From Rhizobiales bacterium GAS188 (GTDB taxonomy: Bacteria; Pseudomonadota; Alphaproteobacteria; Rhizobiales; Beijerinckiaceae), in the NCBI GenBank assembly GCA_900104855.1, contig FNSS01000002.1, positions 434,001 through 498,000 of the forward strand: 64,000 nt of DNA, written 5' to 3'. Position 1 is the first letter of the stretch. Each line of letters starts with the position of its first letter. The notes beneath the pieces are model-generated. The model worked only from the letters and a program-made list of their open reading frames with translations. It was not told the DNA's origin and did no database searches. Shown here piece after piece: positions 45,186 to 54,719 of the stretch. The translations under genes and the position numbers were made by a program.

Positions 45186-46181
45186 ATGAGACGACGCGAA
45201 TTCATCAAGCTTGTCGGGGGCACGGTGCTTGTGCGGCCCCTTGCAGCTCGCGCGCAGCAGCAGGGAAACGAGATGCGCCGCCTCGGCGTGCTCGCGGGGA
45301 ATGCCGCAAACGATCCCGTTTGGCAGCCGAGGGTCGCTGCCTTGCTTCAGGGGCTCGCCGCGCTCAATTGGAAAGAGGACCGCAATCTGCGGATCGACTG
45401 GCGCTACGGCGGTGGCGATCACGCCCGCATGGCGCGCTTCGCGGGCGAGTTGGTCGCGCTTGCCCCCGATGTGATCTTGGCAGTGAGCACCCCGTGCGTC
45501 GAGGAACTGCGGCGGCGAACCAGCACGATCCCCATCGTGTTCGCGATCATCACCGATCCGGTCGGCCAAGGCTTCGTCGCGAGTCTGTCGCGCCCCGGCG
45601 GCAACATCACCGGCTTCACCGACTTCGACACGCCGATGGCCGGCAAATGGCTGGGGATGCTGGCGCAGATCACTCCGCCCGTGGCGCATGTGGCGGTCCT
45701 TTACAATCCTGCCACGGCGCCCTTTGCCGGTCTCTTGCTGCGCGCCATCGAGGAAGCTGCCTCGTCCTTGGCAGTGAGGGTGCGGGCCGCACCGGTTCAC
45801 GACTTAGCCGAGATCGACTTGGTGATGACAACGCTATCGCAGGAGGAACGGAGCGGGCTGCTCGTTCTGCCGGACGTCTTCACAATCGTGAATCGCGCCT
45901 TCATAATTGCATCAGCCGCACGGACCCATTTGCCCGCGGTCTATTGGAACCGCTCGTTCGCCGCCAATGGCGGGCTCATGTCTTATGGCATCAACAACGC
46001 CGATCTCCTGCGCCGCTCGGCTGTCTATATCGATCGCATTCTGAATGGTGCGAAGCCGAGCGATCTTCCGGTCCAGAACCCGACCAAGTTCGAACTGGTG
46101 ATCAATCTGAAGACCGCCAATGCGTTCGGCATCACCGTCGCGCCGTCGCTCCTCAACAGTGCCGACGAGGTGATCGAATGA
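45186..46181 (+). CDS. ABC-type substrate-binding protein (TrpX/YnzF-like family)
   Basis: The 331-residue protein has a Tat-type signal (MRRREFIKLVGGTVLVRPLA, then AARAQQ) and the family's two-domain periplasmic fold: RRLGVLAGNAANDPVWQPRV, DVILAVSTPCVEELRRRT, TIPIVFAIITDPVGQGFVAS, LSRPGGNITGFTDFD. Members bind amino acids or purine-like ligands, or occur as orphans in large numbers in Rhizobiales. No permease or ATPase gene adjoins it. ATG at 45186 follows GGAGAAGGCAG. The 250 bp upstream show no gene. Confidence 0.85.
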   Translation: MRRREFIKLVGGTVLVRPLAARAQQQGNEMRRLGVLAGNAANDPVWQPRVAALLQGLAALNWKEDRNLRIDWRYGGGDHARMARFAGELVALAPDVILAVSTPCVEELRRRTSTIPIVFAIITDPVGQGFVASLSRPGGNITGFTDFDTPMAGKWLGMLAQITPPVAHVAVLYNPATAPFAGLLLRAIEEAASSLAVRVRAAPVHDLAEIDLVMTTLSQEERSGLLVLPDVFTIVNRAFIIASAARTHLPAVYWNRSFAANGGLMSYGINNADLLRRSAVYIDRILNGAKPSDLPVQNPTKFELVINLKTANAFGITVAPSLLNSADEVIE

Positions 46182-46423
46182 GGCGCCAGCGAACGACGGC
46201 TATCCACCCATTGCGGTCATACGTCGCCGATAGCCCGATGGCGCGAGTTGATCCACAGTGGACCTTAGTTGCGAGCGCACAAGCGGCGGGCAGGGAGCAC
46301 GATGGAGGGGGCGTAGAGGCCCTTCCCGCTTCCGCATCGGCACTGAGACCTGGCCGTGGCCAGAGCATTTACGGAGATACGCGGCCTAAACGCTATGTAG
46401 TGTCTGTCTGCGACTCGCTATGG

Positions 46424-46906
46424 TCATGTGGTCCGAGGCAGCGACATCGCCGGCACGTCACAAGCGCATACCTCAATGACCGCGGAGAGCGCTGTGCGTA
46501 GCTGGCCGAACTGCTGCGCCGCAAGCCGGGCACCGATCATCCCGTCGATCTCGCGCATAATGGCAACTCCATGCGCAGCGAGCTTTCTCCCACGTCTGGT
46601 CAGGCGAACGATCTTCGCCCGTTTGTCGCAGGCGTCCTGAACGCGCTCGATGTACCCACGCTCCTCAAGATACACCACCAGCTCGCTCATTGCCTGCTGC
46701 GTCATCTGTGCCCTTCGCGCCAGCTCGGAGGCTCGAATACCATGCGGCGATAGATGCGCGAAAACGTGGTTGTGCACCGGGCGAATATCGTCGTAGCCCG
46801 CCGCGACGAGCCGGGCGGCGAGAACCGACATGTAGGCCTCTTCGGCGAGCACCAGCAGACCGGCGAGCGTGTTCGCCGGAAGCCGAGCGGGATGGATACG
46901 GGCCAA
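46424..46906 (-). CDS. MarR-family regulator
   Basis: The 160-residue protein has the MarR winged helix (residues about 55-115): LSPHGIRASELARRAQMTQQ, AMSELVVYLEERGYIERVQD and KRAKIVRLTRRGRKLAAHGV as the wing. It is divergent from the AMP-dependent ligase gene at 46997, with two palindromes between, and so most likely represses the ligase until an acid or its CoA ester binds. The start (GTG or ATG at about 46906) is the first available in frame. Confidence 0.85.
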   Translation of the reverse strand: MARIHPARLPANTLAGLLVLAEEAYMSVLAARLVAAGYDDIRPVHNHVFAHLSPHGIRASELARRAQMTQQAMSELVVYLEERGYIERVQDACDKRAKIVRLTRRGRKLAAHGVAIMREIDGMIGARLAAQQFGQLRTALSAVIEVCACDVPAMSLPRTT

Positions 46907-46937
46907 CGTGTTTTCCTATTTGCGTAAGCTTGACTTG

Positions 46938-46974
46938 CTCAGGGTCCCTGAGTAGTTTGCTCAAGGGACCTGAG
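46938..46974. promoter_or_regulatory. Two palindromic operator candidates for MarR
   Basis: CTCAGGGTCCCTGAG (46938-46952) is a perfect odd palindrome, and CTCAAGGGACCTGAG (46960-46974) is a related imperfect one 22 bp further, two helical turns apart. Both lie between the divergent MarR and ligase genes, where MarR dimers usually bind. Confidence 0.7.
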
Positions 46975-46996
46975 GATTGTAGCGAGGTCCGCCGCC

Positions 46997-48586
46997 ATGC
47001 AAAGAGGCGTTTCGCACTGGAATACGGATGCCTCCCAGCCGCTTGCGCATGCTTCGGTCGGCGATGCCCTGAGATCTGCTGCAGAACGAAGGCGGGACGC
47101 TACCGCCATCATATCCGTCGGCCCTCCGCGGTCGGAGTGCACATTCAGCGGCCTCTACTCAAACGCTGAGCGCGCTGCGAGGGCGCTGCTCGCGTCCTTC
47201 CAGCCTGGCGAATGCGTCGCGATCTGGGCTCCAAACACAGCCGAGTGGCTCGTCCTTCAATATGGGGTTGCGCTCGCGGGCCTGCATCTCCTTCCAGTCA
47301 ATCCAGCGTGTGCAGCCCGTGACCTTGCATATCAACTCGGCCGCGTCGGCGCGGTCGGCATCTTCGTTGCGGCCGGGCACCGAAGTGCCGCGATGATCGA
47401 GCAGGTGGCACAGATCCGGCACGAGCTTCCCAAACTACGCAAAGTCGTCAGTTTCTCTGACTGGACAGCTTTCATCGAATCAGGCTCGCCGACGGAACGC
47501 TTCCCCACGGTACAAGCGCAAGAGCCCTGGCTCATTGAGTTCACGTCCGGCACGACCGGGCTTCCGAAGCCGGCGCTCCTGCATCACACAGGTATGATAA
47601 ACAGCTCGCGATGGGTCGCCGAGCGCATGGACGTCAGCCCGGATGATCGTTGGCTCAACTTCCTGCCGCTGTTCTATGTGGCGGGGGGCGTGATTGCCAA
47701 CTTTGCCGCGCTGCAGGCTGGTGCGACACAAGTGCTGCTTCCATTCGAGCCGGGAGCGTGCCTGAGAGCCATCGAGAGCGAGCGGTGCTCGTTGTTCATC
47801 GCGCCAGCGACCATTCTGAGAATGCTGCTAGAACATGCCGACCTCACGTCGACGGATCTCCGCAGCCTACGGCTCATCACTACTGGCGGCATGCGCTGCC
47901 CACCTGAACTCTTCCGCACGGCCGAGCAGGCGTTCAGAGTCCATCTCACGGCGATGTACGGGCAGACGGAGGCGTGCGGCATCGTTGCGCAGAGTCGGCC
48001 GGATGACGATGTTCACGATCGTGCGGAGACGGTCGGCCAACCGCTGCCCCACGTCGAGCTTGCGATCGTAGAACCGGAAAGCGGCGACCGGGTTGGCTCG
48101 GGCCAAAACGGCGAGATTCGGGTGCGCGGCTATCAAGTCTGCGCCGGATACCTTGGAATGCCGGAGGCTACGGCGACAACCATAGATGCTGATGGCTGGC
48201 TGCATACGGGCGATCTTGGCTCTCTGGACGAGCGCGGCTACTTGCGGATCGGCGGTCGGCTGAAGGAGCTGATCAATCGCGCGGGCGTGAAGATAGCACC
48301 TGCGGAAGTGGAGGAGTTGCTGGCGAGCCATCCGAAGGTCGCCGAGGTTGCCGTCTTGGGATTGCCGGATGCCAAGTGGGGCGAAGTTGTCGGTGCCGCC
48401 GTTCGACCGCACGCCGGCTCGGTTCCGACTGCGGCTGAACTGGCCGCCTTTTGCCGTCGTCACTTGGCGCCGTTCAAGACGCCGCGTCACTGGCTCTTTC
48501 TCGAGGAAATCCCGCGCACGATATCGGGGAAGGTGGAGCGGGAGAAGATCCGAAAGCTTCTGAGCGCGTGTATATCGGAAGAGTAG
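46997..48586 (+). CDS. AMP-dependent acyl/aryl-CoA synthetase-like ligase
   Basis: The 529-residue protein is a class I adenylate-forming enzyme: it activates a carboxylic acid with ATP and usually transfers it to CoA. The P-loop LIEFTSGTTGLPKPALLHH, the A5 motif AMYGQTEACGIV, the A7/A8 region LHTGDLGSLDERGYLRIGGR and the C-terminal Lys motif TISGKVEREKIRK are present. The usual size is 500-560 residues. The substrate is unknown; aromatic or medium-chain acids are common for MarR-controlled members. No pathway partners are seen beside it. Confidence 0.9.
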   Translation: MQRGVSHWNTDASQPLAHASVGDALRSAAERRRDATAIISVGPPRSECTFSGLYSNAERAARALLASFQPGECVAIWAPNTAEWLVLQYGVALAGLHLLPVNPACAARDLAYQLGRVGAVGIFVAAGHRSAAMIEQVAQIRHELPKLRKVVSFSDWTAFIESGSPTERFPTVQAQEPWLIEFTSGTTGLPKPALLHHTGMINSSRWVAERMDVSPDDRWLNFLPLFYVAGGVIANFAALQAGATQVLLPFEPGACLRAIESERCSLFIAPATILRMLLEHADLTSTDLRSLRLITTGGMRCPPELFRTAEQAFRVHLTAMYGQTEACGIVAQSRPDDDVHDRAETVGQPLPHVELAIVEPESGDRVGSGQNGEIRVRGYQVCAGYLGMPEATATTIDADGWLHTGDLGSLDERGYLRIGGRLKELINRAGVKIAPAEVEELLASHPKVAEVAVLGLPDAKWGEVVGAAVRPHAGSVPTAAELAAFCRRHLAPFKTPRHWLFLEEIPRTISGKVEREKIRKLLSACISEE

Positions 48587-48686
48587 AACCCGACCCCCCT
48601 CTCGCGGAGCTTTTCATCGACTGTGCCGTGAGCTGGCAAAGGCCTTGGTGAGACTTCGATAGGGCGGTGTAAGTCAGCTGTCTGTG

Positions 48687-48806
48687 AATGCTGATCGAAA
48701 TGTGACCCTCATCGGCTCGCATGTGACCCTGCCAAGTCATTGTTTCAGCTTGCAGGAACTCAAGTGACCCCCACGCCGATTCGGGCCGGGACCCCGTGCC
48801 GATCCA
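48687..48806. repeat. IS21-like end remnant, copy 2
   Basis: TGTGAATGCTGATCGAAA, ATGTGACCCTCATCGGC, GTGACCCTGCCAAGTCATTG and GGGACCCCGTGCCGATCCAC match 38317-38440 over about 120 bp with some substitutions. No transposase follows. Confidence 0.5.
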
Positions 48807-49185
48807 CACCAAGTGGGAGGCCACCGGCCCGACGACATCGTGAAGAAAGAAGATCCTCGGGAAAATCCGGGCCAGCGGCTTCACGCCAATCAAGGCCATC
48901 GACGTGCGCGCGCGTCGTGAAGATGTGGCGAGAGGACGAGTGCGCTGCCTGCAGGTGTGCGAGACTGGCTACTGAAATTGCGCGCCTGGAGGTCCGCGCC
49001 TGGGCACGATCCGCGACATGTCGACGCCAGTCTCGGCCGAGAGGGCAGGGGAGGCGGGCGGCGAAGCCGTGTCGACCCTTGCTCCTGCCGGTCAGCCAAA
49101 AGAGTCAGAGGGAGGCGAGGGGTTTCGTGACGGGTTTGAATGTCGAGAGAAAGGCTCCCGGCCGACCCGTCGCGGAGATACGACC
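48807..49185. other. Leader region of the ParB-like gene
   Basis: No separate gene is convincing. The frame of the ParB-like gene is open back to 49018, but the sequence from 49100 on (GGGTTTGAATGTCGAGAGAA) has the look of an untranslated leader, and a better start with GGAG lies at 49186. Confidence 0.4.
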
Positions 49186-51366
49186 ATGGCGAAGGCCACC
49201 CAGAAGATCGCGCTCAGCTCCTCCCGCGACATCCCATTCGACAAGCTGGTGCTCAGCCAGGCCAATGTGCGCCGGCTGAAAACCGGAATCTCCATCGAGG
49301 AGCTCGCTGAGGATATCGCCCGGCGCACGCTGCTGCAGAGCCTGAATGTCCGGCCCGTGCTCGACGCCGAGGGCGAGGAGACCGGGATGTTCGAAGTGCC
49401 GGCCGGCGGCCGCCGGTTTCGCGCGCTGGAACTCCTGGTCAAGCAGAAGCGCATGGTGAAGACGCAGCCCGTCCCGTGTGTCGTGAGGACCGCCGGGCTT
49501 GCCGAGGAGGATTCCTTTGCCGAGAACTCCCAACGCGAAGCGCTGCATCCTCTCGATCAGTTCCGCGGCTTCCAGACCTTGCGGCAGAAGGGTCTCAGCG
49601 AGGAGGAGATCGCGGCCCGCTTCTTCGTGAGCCCGCTTGTCGTCAAGCAGCGCCTGAAGCTCGCGGCCGTCTCGGAAAAGCTCCTCGACGTCTACGCCAA
49701 GGACGACATGACGCTCGAGCAGCTCATGGCGTTCACGGTCACCAACGACCAGGCGCGTCAGGAGCAGGTGTGGGAGGCGCTCTCGCGATCCTACAGCAAG
49801 GAGCCATACCAAATCCGGCGCCAGCTGACCGAAGGCGCGGTAGAGGCCTACGACAAGCGGGCGCGTTTTGTTGGTATCGATGCCTATGAGGCCGCCGGCG
49901 GCACCGTGCTGCGCGACCTGTTCCAACAGGACCGTGGCGGCTGGCTGCAGGATCCGGCCCTGCTCGATCGGCTTGTGACCGAGAAGCTGCAGGCTGAGGC
50001 CGAAACGCTCCGCGGCGAAGGCTGGAAGTGGATCGTAGCCGCACCCGAGTTCCCATACGGCCACACGGCCGGGCGGCGCCGTCTCGCCGGCGAGACGGTC
50101 GAGATGACGGATGAAGACCGGGCCGCCAGCGAGGCTCTGAGGGAGGAATATGACCGGCTCGAGGAGGAATACGCCGACGCCGACATGCCCGAGGAGGTCG
50201 ATCGCCGTCTCGGCGAGATCGAGACCGCGATCGCGGCCTTCGAACAGCGGCCCGTGATCTACGACCCGGCCGAGATCGCCGCCGCGGGCGTCTTCGTCAG
50301 CATCGACAGCGATGGCCACCTGCGCATCGCGCGCGGATATGTGCGGCCCGAGGATGACGCGCCCGTCTCGGCCGCGCCTGAAGGAGGCGAAGCCGCGGCT
50401 TCGTATCCCGACGGCGAGGCCGGGCACGCCGTGATCACCATTTGCGGCGTCACGGCTTCCGAGACCGAGACTCCGGACGAGGATGAAGGCGTCCGGCCGC
50501 TATCCGAGCGCCTGGTGACCGAGCTCACTGCGCAGCGCACGCTTGCGCTTCGAGACGCGCTTGCGAACGCGCCTGACATGGCCTTCGTCGCAGTGCTGCA
50601 TGCGCTCTGCCTTGGCGCCTTCTACCACTACGCGTCCGATACCTGCCTCGAGATCACGGCCAAGAGCTCGGGCTTCGGCACGCAGGCGCCGGGCCTGAGC
50701 AATACGCCATCCGCCAAGGCGATCGAGGCACGCCATGACGCCTGGGCCCGGCAGTTGCCCGAAGAGCCCGGCGATCTGTGGGACGCGCTGGTCGCGTTCG
50801 ACGACAACAGCCGCACGGCGCTGTTCGCTCATTGCGCCTCGGTCACCGTCAATGTCGTGAAGGAGCCATGGAACCGCCGTCCTGGCGCGTTCGAGCATGG
50901 CGATCGTCTTGCCCGGGCAGTGGATCTCGACATGGCCGCCGTCGGCTGGACCCCGACCGTCGACAACTACCTCAGCCGGATTCCGAAGGCACGGATCCTC
51001 GAGGCGGTGCGAGAGGCGAAGGGTGAGGCCTCCGCTCAGCTCATCGACCATCTGAAGAAGGCCGACATGGCCAAGGAGGCCGAGCGGCTCCTCGCCGGCA
51101 CCGGCTGGCTGCCCGAGCCGCTGCGCACGCCGGCGATCGACATCGCCGCTTCCGGGGACGGATCGGACGCGCAGGCTCTGCCCGCGTTCCTCGCCGATGG
51201 GATTGATCCGGAAGAGCCGGCGCCTCACGCCATCGCGGCCGAATTATCCTTGGCGCGGGGCGGCGCCGGCCGCCCCGCGCTCCATCGACACAACATTAAA
51301 GGGGTCGTCTCAGAATTCGAAGAATGGCACGCCAAGGCGACGGTCCGCCTTCCGTGGGGGTATTGA
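49186..51366 (+). CDS. ParB/RepB/Spo0J-like nuclease-domain DNA-binding protein
   Basis: ATG at 49186 gives 726 residues, about twice a classical ParB. The N-terminal ParB domain (residues 12-110) shows LVLSQANVRRLKTGISIEEL, VPAGGRRFRALELLVKQKR and DSFAENSQREALHPLDQFRG; the ParB HTH follows (EEEIAARFFVSPLVVKQRLK). The long acidic C-terminal half has coiled-coil-like stretches and no known fold. Such long ParB-like proteins occur on Rhizobiales plasmids and integrative elements next to strawberry-notch helicase genes, as here. No ParA gene is adjacent. The role is probably in element maintenance or transcription control rather than simple partition. Confidence 0.85.
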   Translation: MAKATQKIALSSSRDIPFDKLVLSQANVRRLKTGISIEELAEDIARRTLLQSLNVRPVLDAEGEETGMFEVPAGGRRFRALELLVKQKRMVKTQPVPCVVRTAGLAEEDSFAENSQREALHPLDQFRGFQTLRQKGLSEEEIAARFFVSPLVVKQRLKLAAVSEKLLDVYAKDDMTLEQLMAFTVTNDQARQEQVWEALSRSYSKEPYQIRRQLTEGAVEAYDKRARFVGIDAYEAAGGTVLRDLFQQDRGGWLQDPALLDRLVTEKLQAEAETLRGEGWKWIVAAPEFPYGHTAGRRRLAGETVEMTDEDRAASEALREEYDRLEEEYADADMPEEVDRRLGEIETAIAAFEQRPVIYDPAEIAAAGVFVSIDSDGHLRIARGYVRPEDDAPVSAAPEGGEAAASYPDGEAGHAVITICGVTASETETPDEDEGVRPLSERLVTELTAQRTLALRDALANAPDMAFVAVLHALCLGAFYHYASDTCLEITAKSSGFGTQAPGLSNTPSAKAIEARHDAWARQLPEEPGDLWDALVAFDDNSRTALFAHCASVTVNVVKEPWNRRPGAFEHGDRLARAVDLDMAAVGWTPTVDNYLSRIPKARILEAVREAKGEASAQLIDHLKKADMAKEAERLLAGTGWLPEPLRTPAIDIAASGDGSDAQALPAFLADGIDPEEPAPHAIAAELSLARGGAGRPALHRHNIKGVVSEFEEWHAKATVRLPWGY

Positions 51367-51369
51367 AAC

Positions 51370-51399
51370 GTAGTCGCGATGTGACTACAATAGGACTAC
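51370..51399. promoter_or_regulatory. Operator candidate of the RelB/YafQ pair
   Basis: GTAGTC-N7-GACTAC (51370-51388) followed by another GACTAC (51394-51399) lies just before the antitoxin gene. RelB-type antitoxins bind such inverted hexamers to repress their own operon. Confidence 0.6.
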
Positions 51400-51424
51400 G
51401 CAATTTCATCCAAAGGAGAGAGCT

Positions 51425-51691
51425 ATGGGCTTGGCCGATACCTATGTCCGCGCCCGCATCGACACGTCCACCAAGGAGCGCGCGGCCGACGCGCTGGAAG
51501 CCATGGGCCTGTCGATTTCGGACGCCATCCGCCTGCTGATGCTTCGCATCGCCGATGAGCGCCGCTTGCCCTTCGACGTCAAGGTTCCAAACGCTACGAC
51601 CCGCGAGGCCATGTCCGAGCTCGAGGCCGGCAAGGGCAAGAGCTTTGCCAGCGTCGATGCCCTGATAGCGGACCTGCATGCGGACGATTGA
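51425..51691 (+). CDS. RelB/DinJ-family antitoxin
   Basis: The 88-residue protein has the ribbon-helix-helix of RelB/DinJ (TYVRARIDTSTKERAADALE, AMGLSISDAIRLLMLRIADE) and a C-terminal toxin-binding tail (SELEAGKGKSFASVDALIAD). It follows AAAGGAGAGAG. Its stop overlaps the toxin start by 14 bp, so the two are translated together. It neutralises YafQ and represses the operon. Confidence 0.9.
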   Translation: MGLADTYVRARIDTSTKERAADALEAMGLSISDAIRLLMLRIADERRLPFDVKVPNATTREAMSELEAGKGKSFASVDALIADLHADD

Positions 51692-51959
51692 GCGCTCGAC
51701 CACATTCAAGCGCGACTACAAGCGGGAATCCAAAGGCCGGCACCGGGCGACCCTCGATGCCGACTTGCTGTCGATTCTGAGGGCCCTGGCGACCGACACG
51801 CCATTGGAGCCTCGCTATCGCGACCACGATCTCAGCGGGAATTGGGCCGGCTATCGCGACTGCCACGTCAAGCCCGACCTGGTGCTGATCTATCGGAAAT
51901 CTGACGCCAACAGCCTGCGCCTGGCCCGCCTCGGATCGCACAGCGAGGTATTCGGATAA
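51678..51959 (+). CDS. YafQ-type mRNA interferase toxin
   Basis: The 93-residue toxin cuts mRNA in the ribosome in its family. Catalytic-type residues are visible: the His of YRDHDLSGNW, the His and Asp of DCHVKPDLVLIYRKSD, and the His of RLGSHSEVFG at the C-terminus. It is full length. With the upstream antitoxin it forms a type II toxin-antitoxin module, likely stabilising the mobile element. Confidence 0.9.
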   Translation: MRTIERSTTFKRDYKRESKGRHRATLDADLLSILRALATDTPLEPRYRDHDLSGNWAGYRDCHVKPDLVLIYRKSDANSLRLARLGSHSEVFG

Positions 51960-52040
51960 GGAGACCTCCACCGGCGGGTGCGGATCGAAGTCGCCAAGGC
52001 GGCATAGCGTCAGATCAGCCCCTCGTTCGACTCGCCGCAG

Positions 52041-52061
52041 GGGCGTTTGGAACGCCCCTCA
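52041..52061. terminator. Hairpin after the toxin gene
   Basis: AGGGGCGTT-TGG-AACGCCCCT is a perfect nine-pair stem 80 bp after the yafQ-type stop. There is no T run, so it may be only part of a terminator or another structured site. Confidence 0.4.
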
Positions 52062-52145
52062 CCCTGCCCGGTTCAGAAGACCATGGCGCGAAGCCACCTT
52101 CGGGCGATGATGGGCCGTCTCACACATCGAGATCGCATATGACCG

Positions 52146-54411
52146 ATGCTGCTCCCCGATCTCGAACGCGGACGCTCGATCGATGCGTCTGCTCTTCGCG
52201 CGGCGATGTCTCAAGCCTGCGGCGGCTCCGACGCCGAGGGCGCCTGGAACTGGAAGACCGCCTATGACGCTTGCGAGGCGGCGCAGGTGCTGTTCCTGCG
52301 CAAGTTCGGTCCGGTCATGTCGGCGCGTGCCGGATCGCCGGCCGCGCAGCTCGCGATGCTCGCCAAGGTCGCGGCCCTCCTGCCGACGCATACGAAGCGT
52401 TCCGAAGAGAGCCAGGCGCTGCAGCAATTCTCGACGCCGATCGGCCTTTCCTTCGCGGCCAGCGTCGCCGCGGCGATTACGCCCGCCGACCTCGTGCTCG
52501 AGCCATCCGCCGGCACCGGGCTGCTCGCCATCTTCGCCGAGCTCGCCGGCGCTTCCCTCGTCCTGAACGAGCTCGCGGTCGCGCGCGCGGACCTGCTCAG
52601 CCACTTGTTCCCCGGCGCTCCCGTCACGCGGCATGACGCCGCTCATATCCACGACCACCTCGATGCCGCTCTGCGTCCGACCGTCGTGCTGATGAATCCA
52701 CCCTTTTCGGTCGCCGCTCATGTCGATGGCAGGGTCGCGGACGCGGCGTTTCGGCACCTCTCCTCGGCGCTCGCCCGGTTGGGGGAGGGGGGACGTCTGG
52801 TCGCCATCACGGGCACCAACCTCTCTCCCGACAATCCGACCTGGTGCGACAGCTTCGTCCGGCTTCAGGAGCGCGGCCGCGTCGTGTTCACGGCTCCCAT
52901 CGACGGGCGGGCCTATGCGCGCCATGGCACGAGCGTCGATACGCGCCTCACCGTCATCGATCGCGTGCCCGCCGAGGATCCAAGGCTCTTCCCGGCTTCG
53001 CCAGGCGTCGCCACTGATCCTGGCACGCTATTGGCCTTTGTGACGCAATGCGTGCCGCCGCGAGCGGCCATGAGCGCGCCGGCGTCTCGCGCTCCCGCGC
53101 CCATCATGGTCCGCGCGAACCGCGCGCGCCTGGCGCGCAGCACCACTCCGGCTCGCCCCTCTCCCGTCCCGGCCACCGATCGCGCCGGTGTCGAGCTCGC
53201 CTACGAGACCGTCGACTGGAAACCAGCCGAGGGCGGCCGCATCACCGAAGCGCTCTATGAAGGCTACAGCCTCCAGTCGATTCGCATTCGTGGTGCGCAG
53301 GCGCATCCGACACGGCTCGTCCAGTCGGCTGCCATGGCCTCGGTCGCACCGCCCAAACCCTCCTACCGGCCGCATCTGCCGCACGCCGTGATCGTGGACG
53401 GGCTCCTGTCCGACGCGCAGCTCGAGAGCGTGATCTATGCGGGCGAGGCGCATTCCGGACACCTCGCGGGATCCTGGACGGTCGACGAGACCTTCGATGT
53501 GGTCTCGGCCGCGCCGGACGAGGCTGAGAGCGCTGTCCGCTTCCGCCGAGGCTGGTTCCTCGGAGACGGCACTGGAGCCGGCAAGGGCCGTCAGGTTGCC
53601 GGCATCCTCCTCGACAATTGGCTGAAAGGCCGCCGCCGTGCGGTCTGGGTGTCCAAATCCGACAAGCTCATCGAGGATGCCCAGCGCGACTGGGCGGCGC
53701 TTGGCCAGGAGCGGCTGCTGATCACGCCGTTGTCGCGGTTCCGCCAGGGCGCGCCGATCCGCCTCGGCGAAGGCATCCTGTTCACCACCTATGCGACCCT
53801 TCGGTCCGATGAGCGCGGCGAGAAGGTTTCGCGGGTCCGGCAGATCGTCGACTGGCTGGGCGCGGGTTTCGACGGCGTGGTTGTCTTCGACGAAAGCCAT
53901 GCGCTCGCCAATGCCGTCGGCAGCAAGGGCGAGCGCGGCGATCAGGCACCTTCGCAGCAGGGCAGGGCGGGCTTGCGCCTGCAGCATGCCCTGCCGGATG
54001 CCCGCATCCTCTATGTCTCGGCCACGGGGGCAACCTCGGTCCACAATCTCGCCTATGCCCAGCGGCTCGGCCTCTGGGGCGGCGCCGACTTTCCCTTCGC
54101 GACCCGCTCGGAGTTCGTGGAGGCGATCGAGGCGGGCGGTGTCGCCGCCATGGAGGTGCTGGCACGCGATCTCAAGGCGCTTGGTCTCTATGCTGCCCGC
54201 TCGCTCTCCTATGAGGGGATCGAGTACGAGCTCCTCGAGCACCAGCTCACCGGCGAACAGATCCGCATCTACGATGCCTATGCGGGCGCCTTCCAGATCA
54301 TCCACAACAACCTCACTGAGGCGCTCGAGGCCGCCAATATCAGCGGCGGGAGCCGCACGCTGAACGGCCAAGCCAAGTCCGCGGCGCGCTCGGCCTTCGA
54401 GAGCGCCAAGC
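52146..54411 (+). pseudogene. Strawberry-notch-type helicase with N-terminal DNA methyltransferase, 3' half deleted
   Basis: About 755 residues of a protein that is usually near 1400 long are present. The N-terminal part is a class I adenine-type methyltransferase (motif I ADLVLEPSAGTGLLAIFAEL; motif IV VVLMNPPFSVAAH). The second part is the strawberry-notch ATPase (SBNO pore-1): Walker A GWFLGDGTGAGKGRQVAGIL, Walker B/DEAH-like DGVVVFDESHALANAVG, motif III YVSATGATSVHNLAYAQRLG. The sequence leaves the family right after RSAFESAKQ (about 54411) and fuses to an unrelated minus-strand gene. The helicase C-domain is absent, so it is probably inactive as a helicase, although the methyltransferase could still fold. 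Confidence 0.8.
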
Positions 54412-54645
54412 AAACGGGTCATCTTGCGCCAGGAGCCGGACGAGTGCCGCCTTAAAATTCGATATGCCTTCGATCATGGGGACGAGCCGTGACGGCGTGA
54501 GCGCCTCCGACGTGACCGGCTCTTCCAATATGGCGCGAACGTTCCCCAGCACGTTCTCCAGCGCGATCTCGCGGACCTCCATAATCAAGCGCTTGGTGGT
54601 GACGATATCGAGCGGGTCTATCACGGTAGGATTGCTGTTAGCCAT
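54340..54645 (-). CDS. Hypothetical protein, 3' truncated
   Basis: From ATG at 54645 (AAAGGAG ten bases upstream) the frame reads DPLDIVTTKRLIMEVREIAL, ENVLGNVRAILEEPVTSEAL and SRLVPMIEGISNFKA. Past about 54455 it overlaps the end of the helicase gene on the other strand, which marks the deletion joint; the native C-terminus is lost. The family is unknown. Confidence 0.45.
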   Translation of the reverse strand: MANSNPTVIDPLDIVTTKRLIMEVREIALENVLGNVRAILEEPVTSEALTPSRLVPMIEGISNFKAALVRLLAQDDPFAWRSRRPSAPRTWLGRSACGSRR

Positions 54646-54719
54646 GGCGGAGCGCTCCTTTCGCTTGGTCCGCATTAATCTAGCGCCCCCGGCGGCCGTA
54701 GTCAACATTCACAAGTAGT

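Noticed and set aside
44667-45800. A 377-codon minus-strand frame
   Set aside because: It overlaps the signal peptide and core of the ABC-type binding protein and has no motif of its own.
49105-50427. A 440-codon minus-strand frame opposite the ParB-like gene
   Set aside because: The plus strand carries clear ParB motifs; the minus frame is a GC-driven shadow without motifs.
53028-54422. A 464-codon minus-strand frame opposite the helicase gene
   Set aside because: Methyltransferase and Walker motifs are on the plus strand; the antisense frame has no recognisable features.
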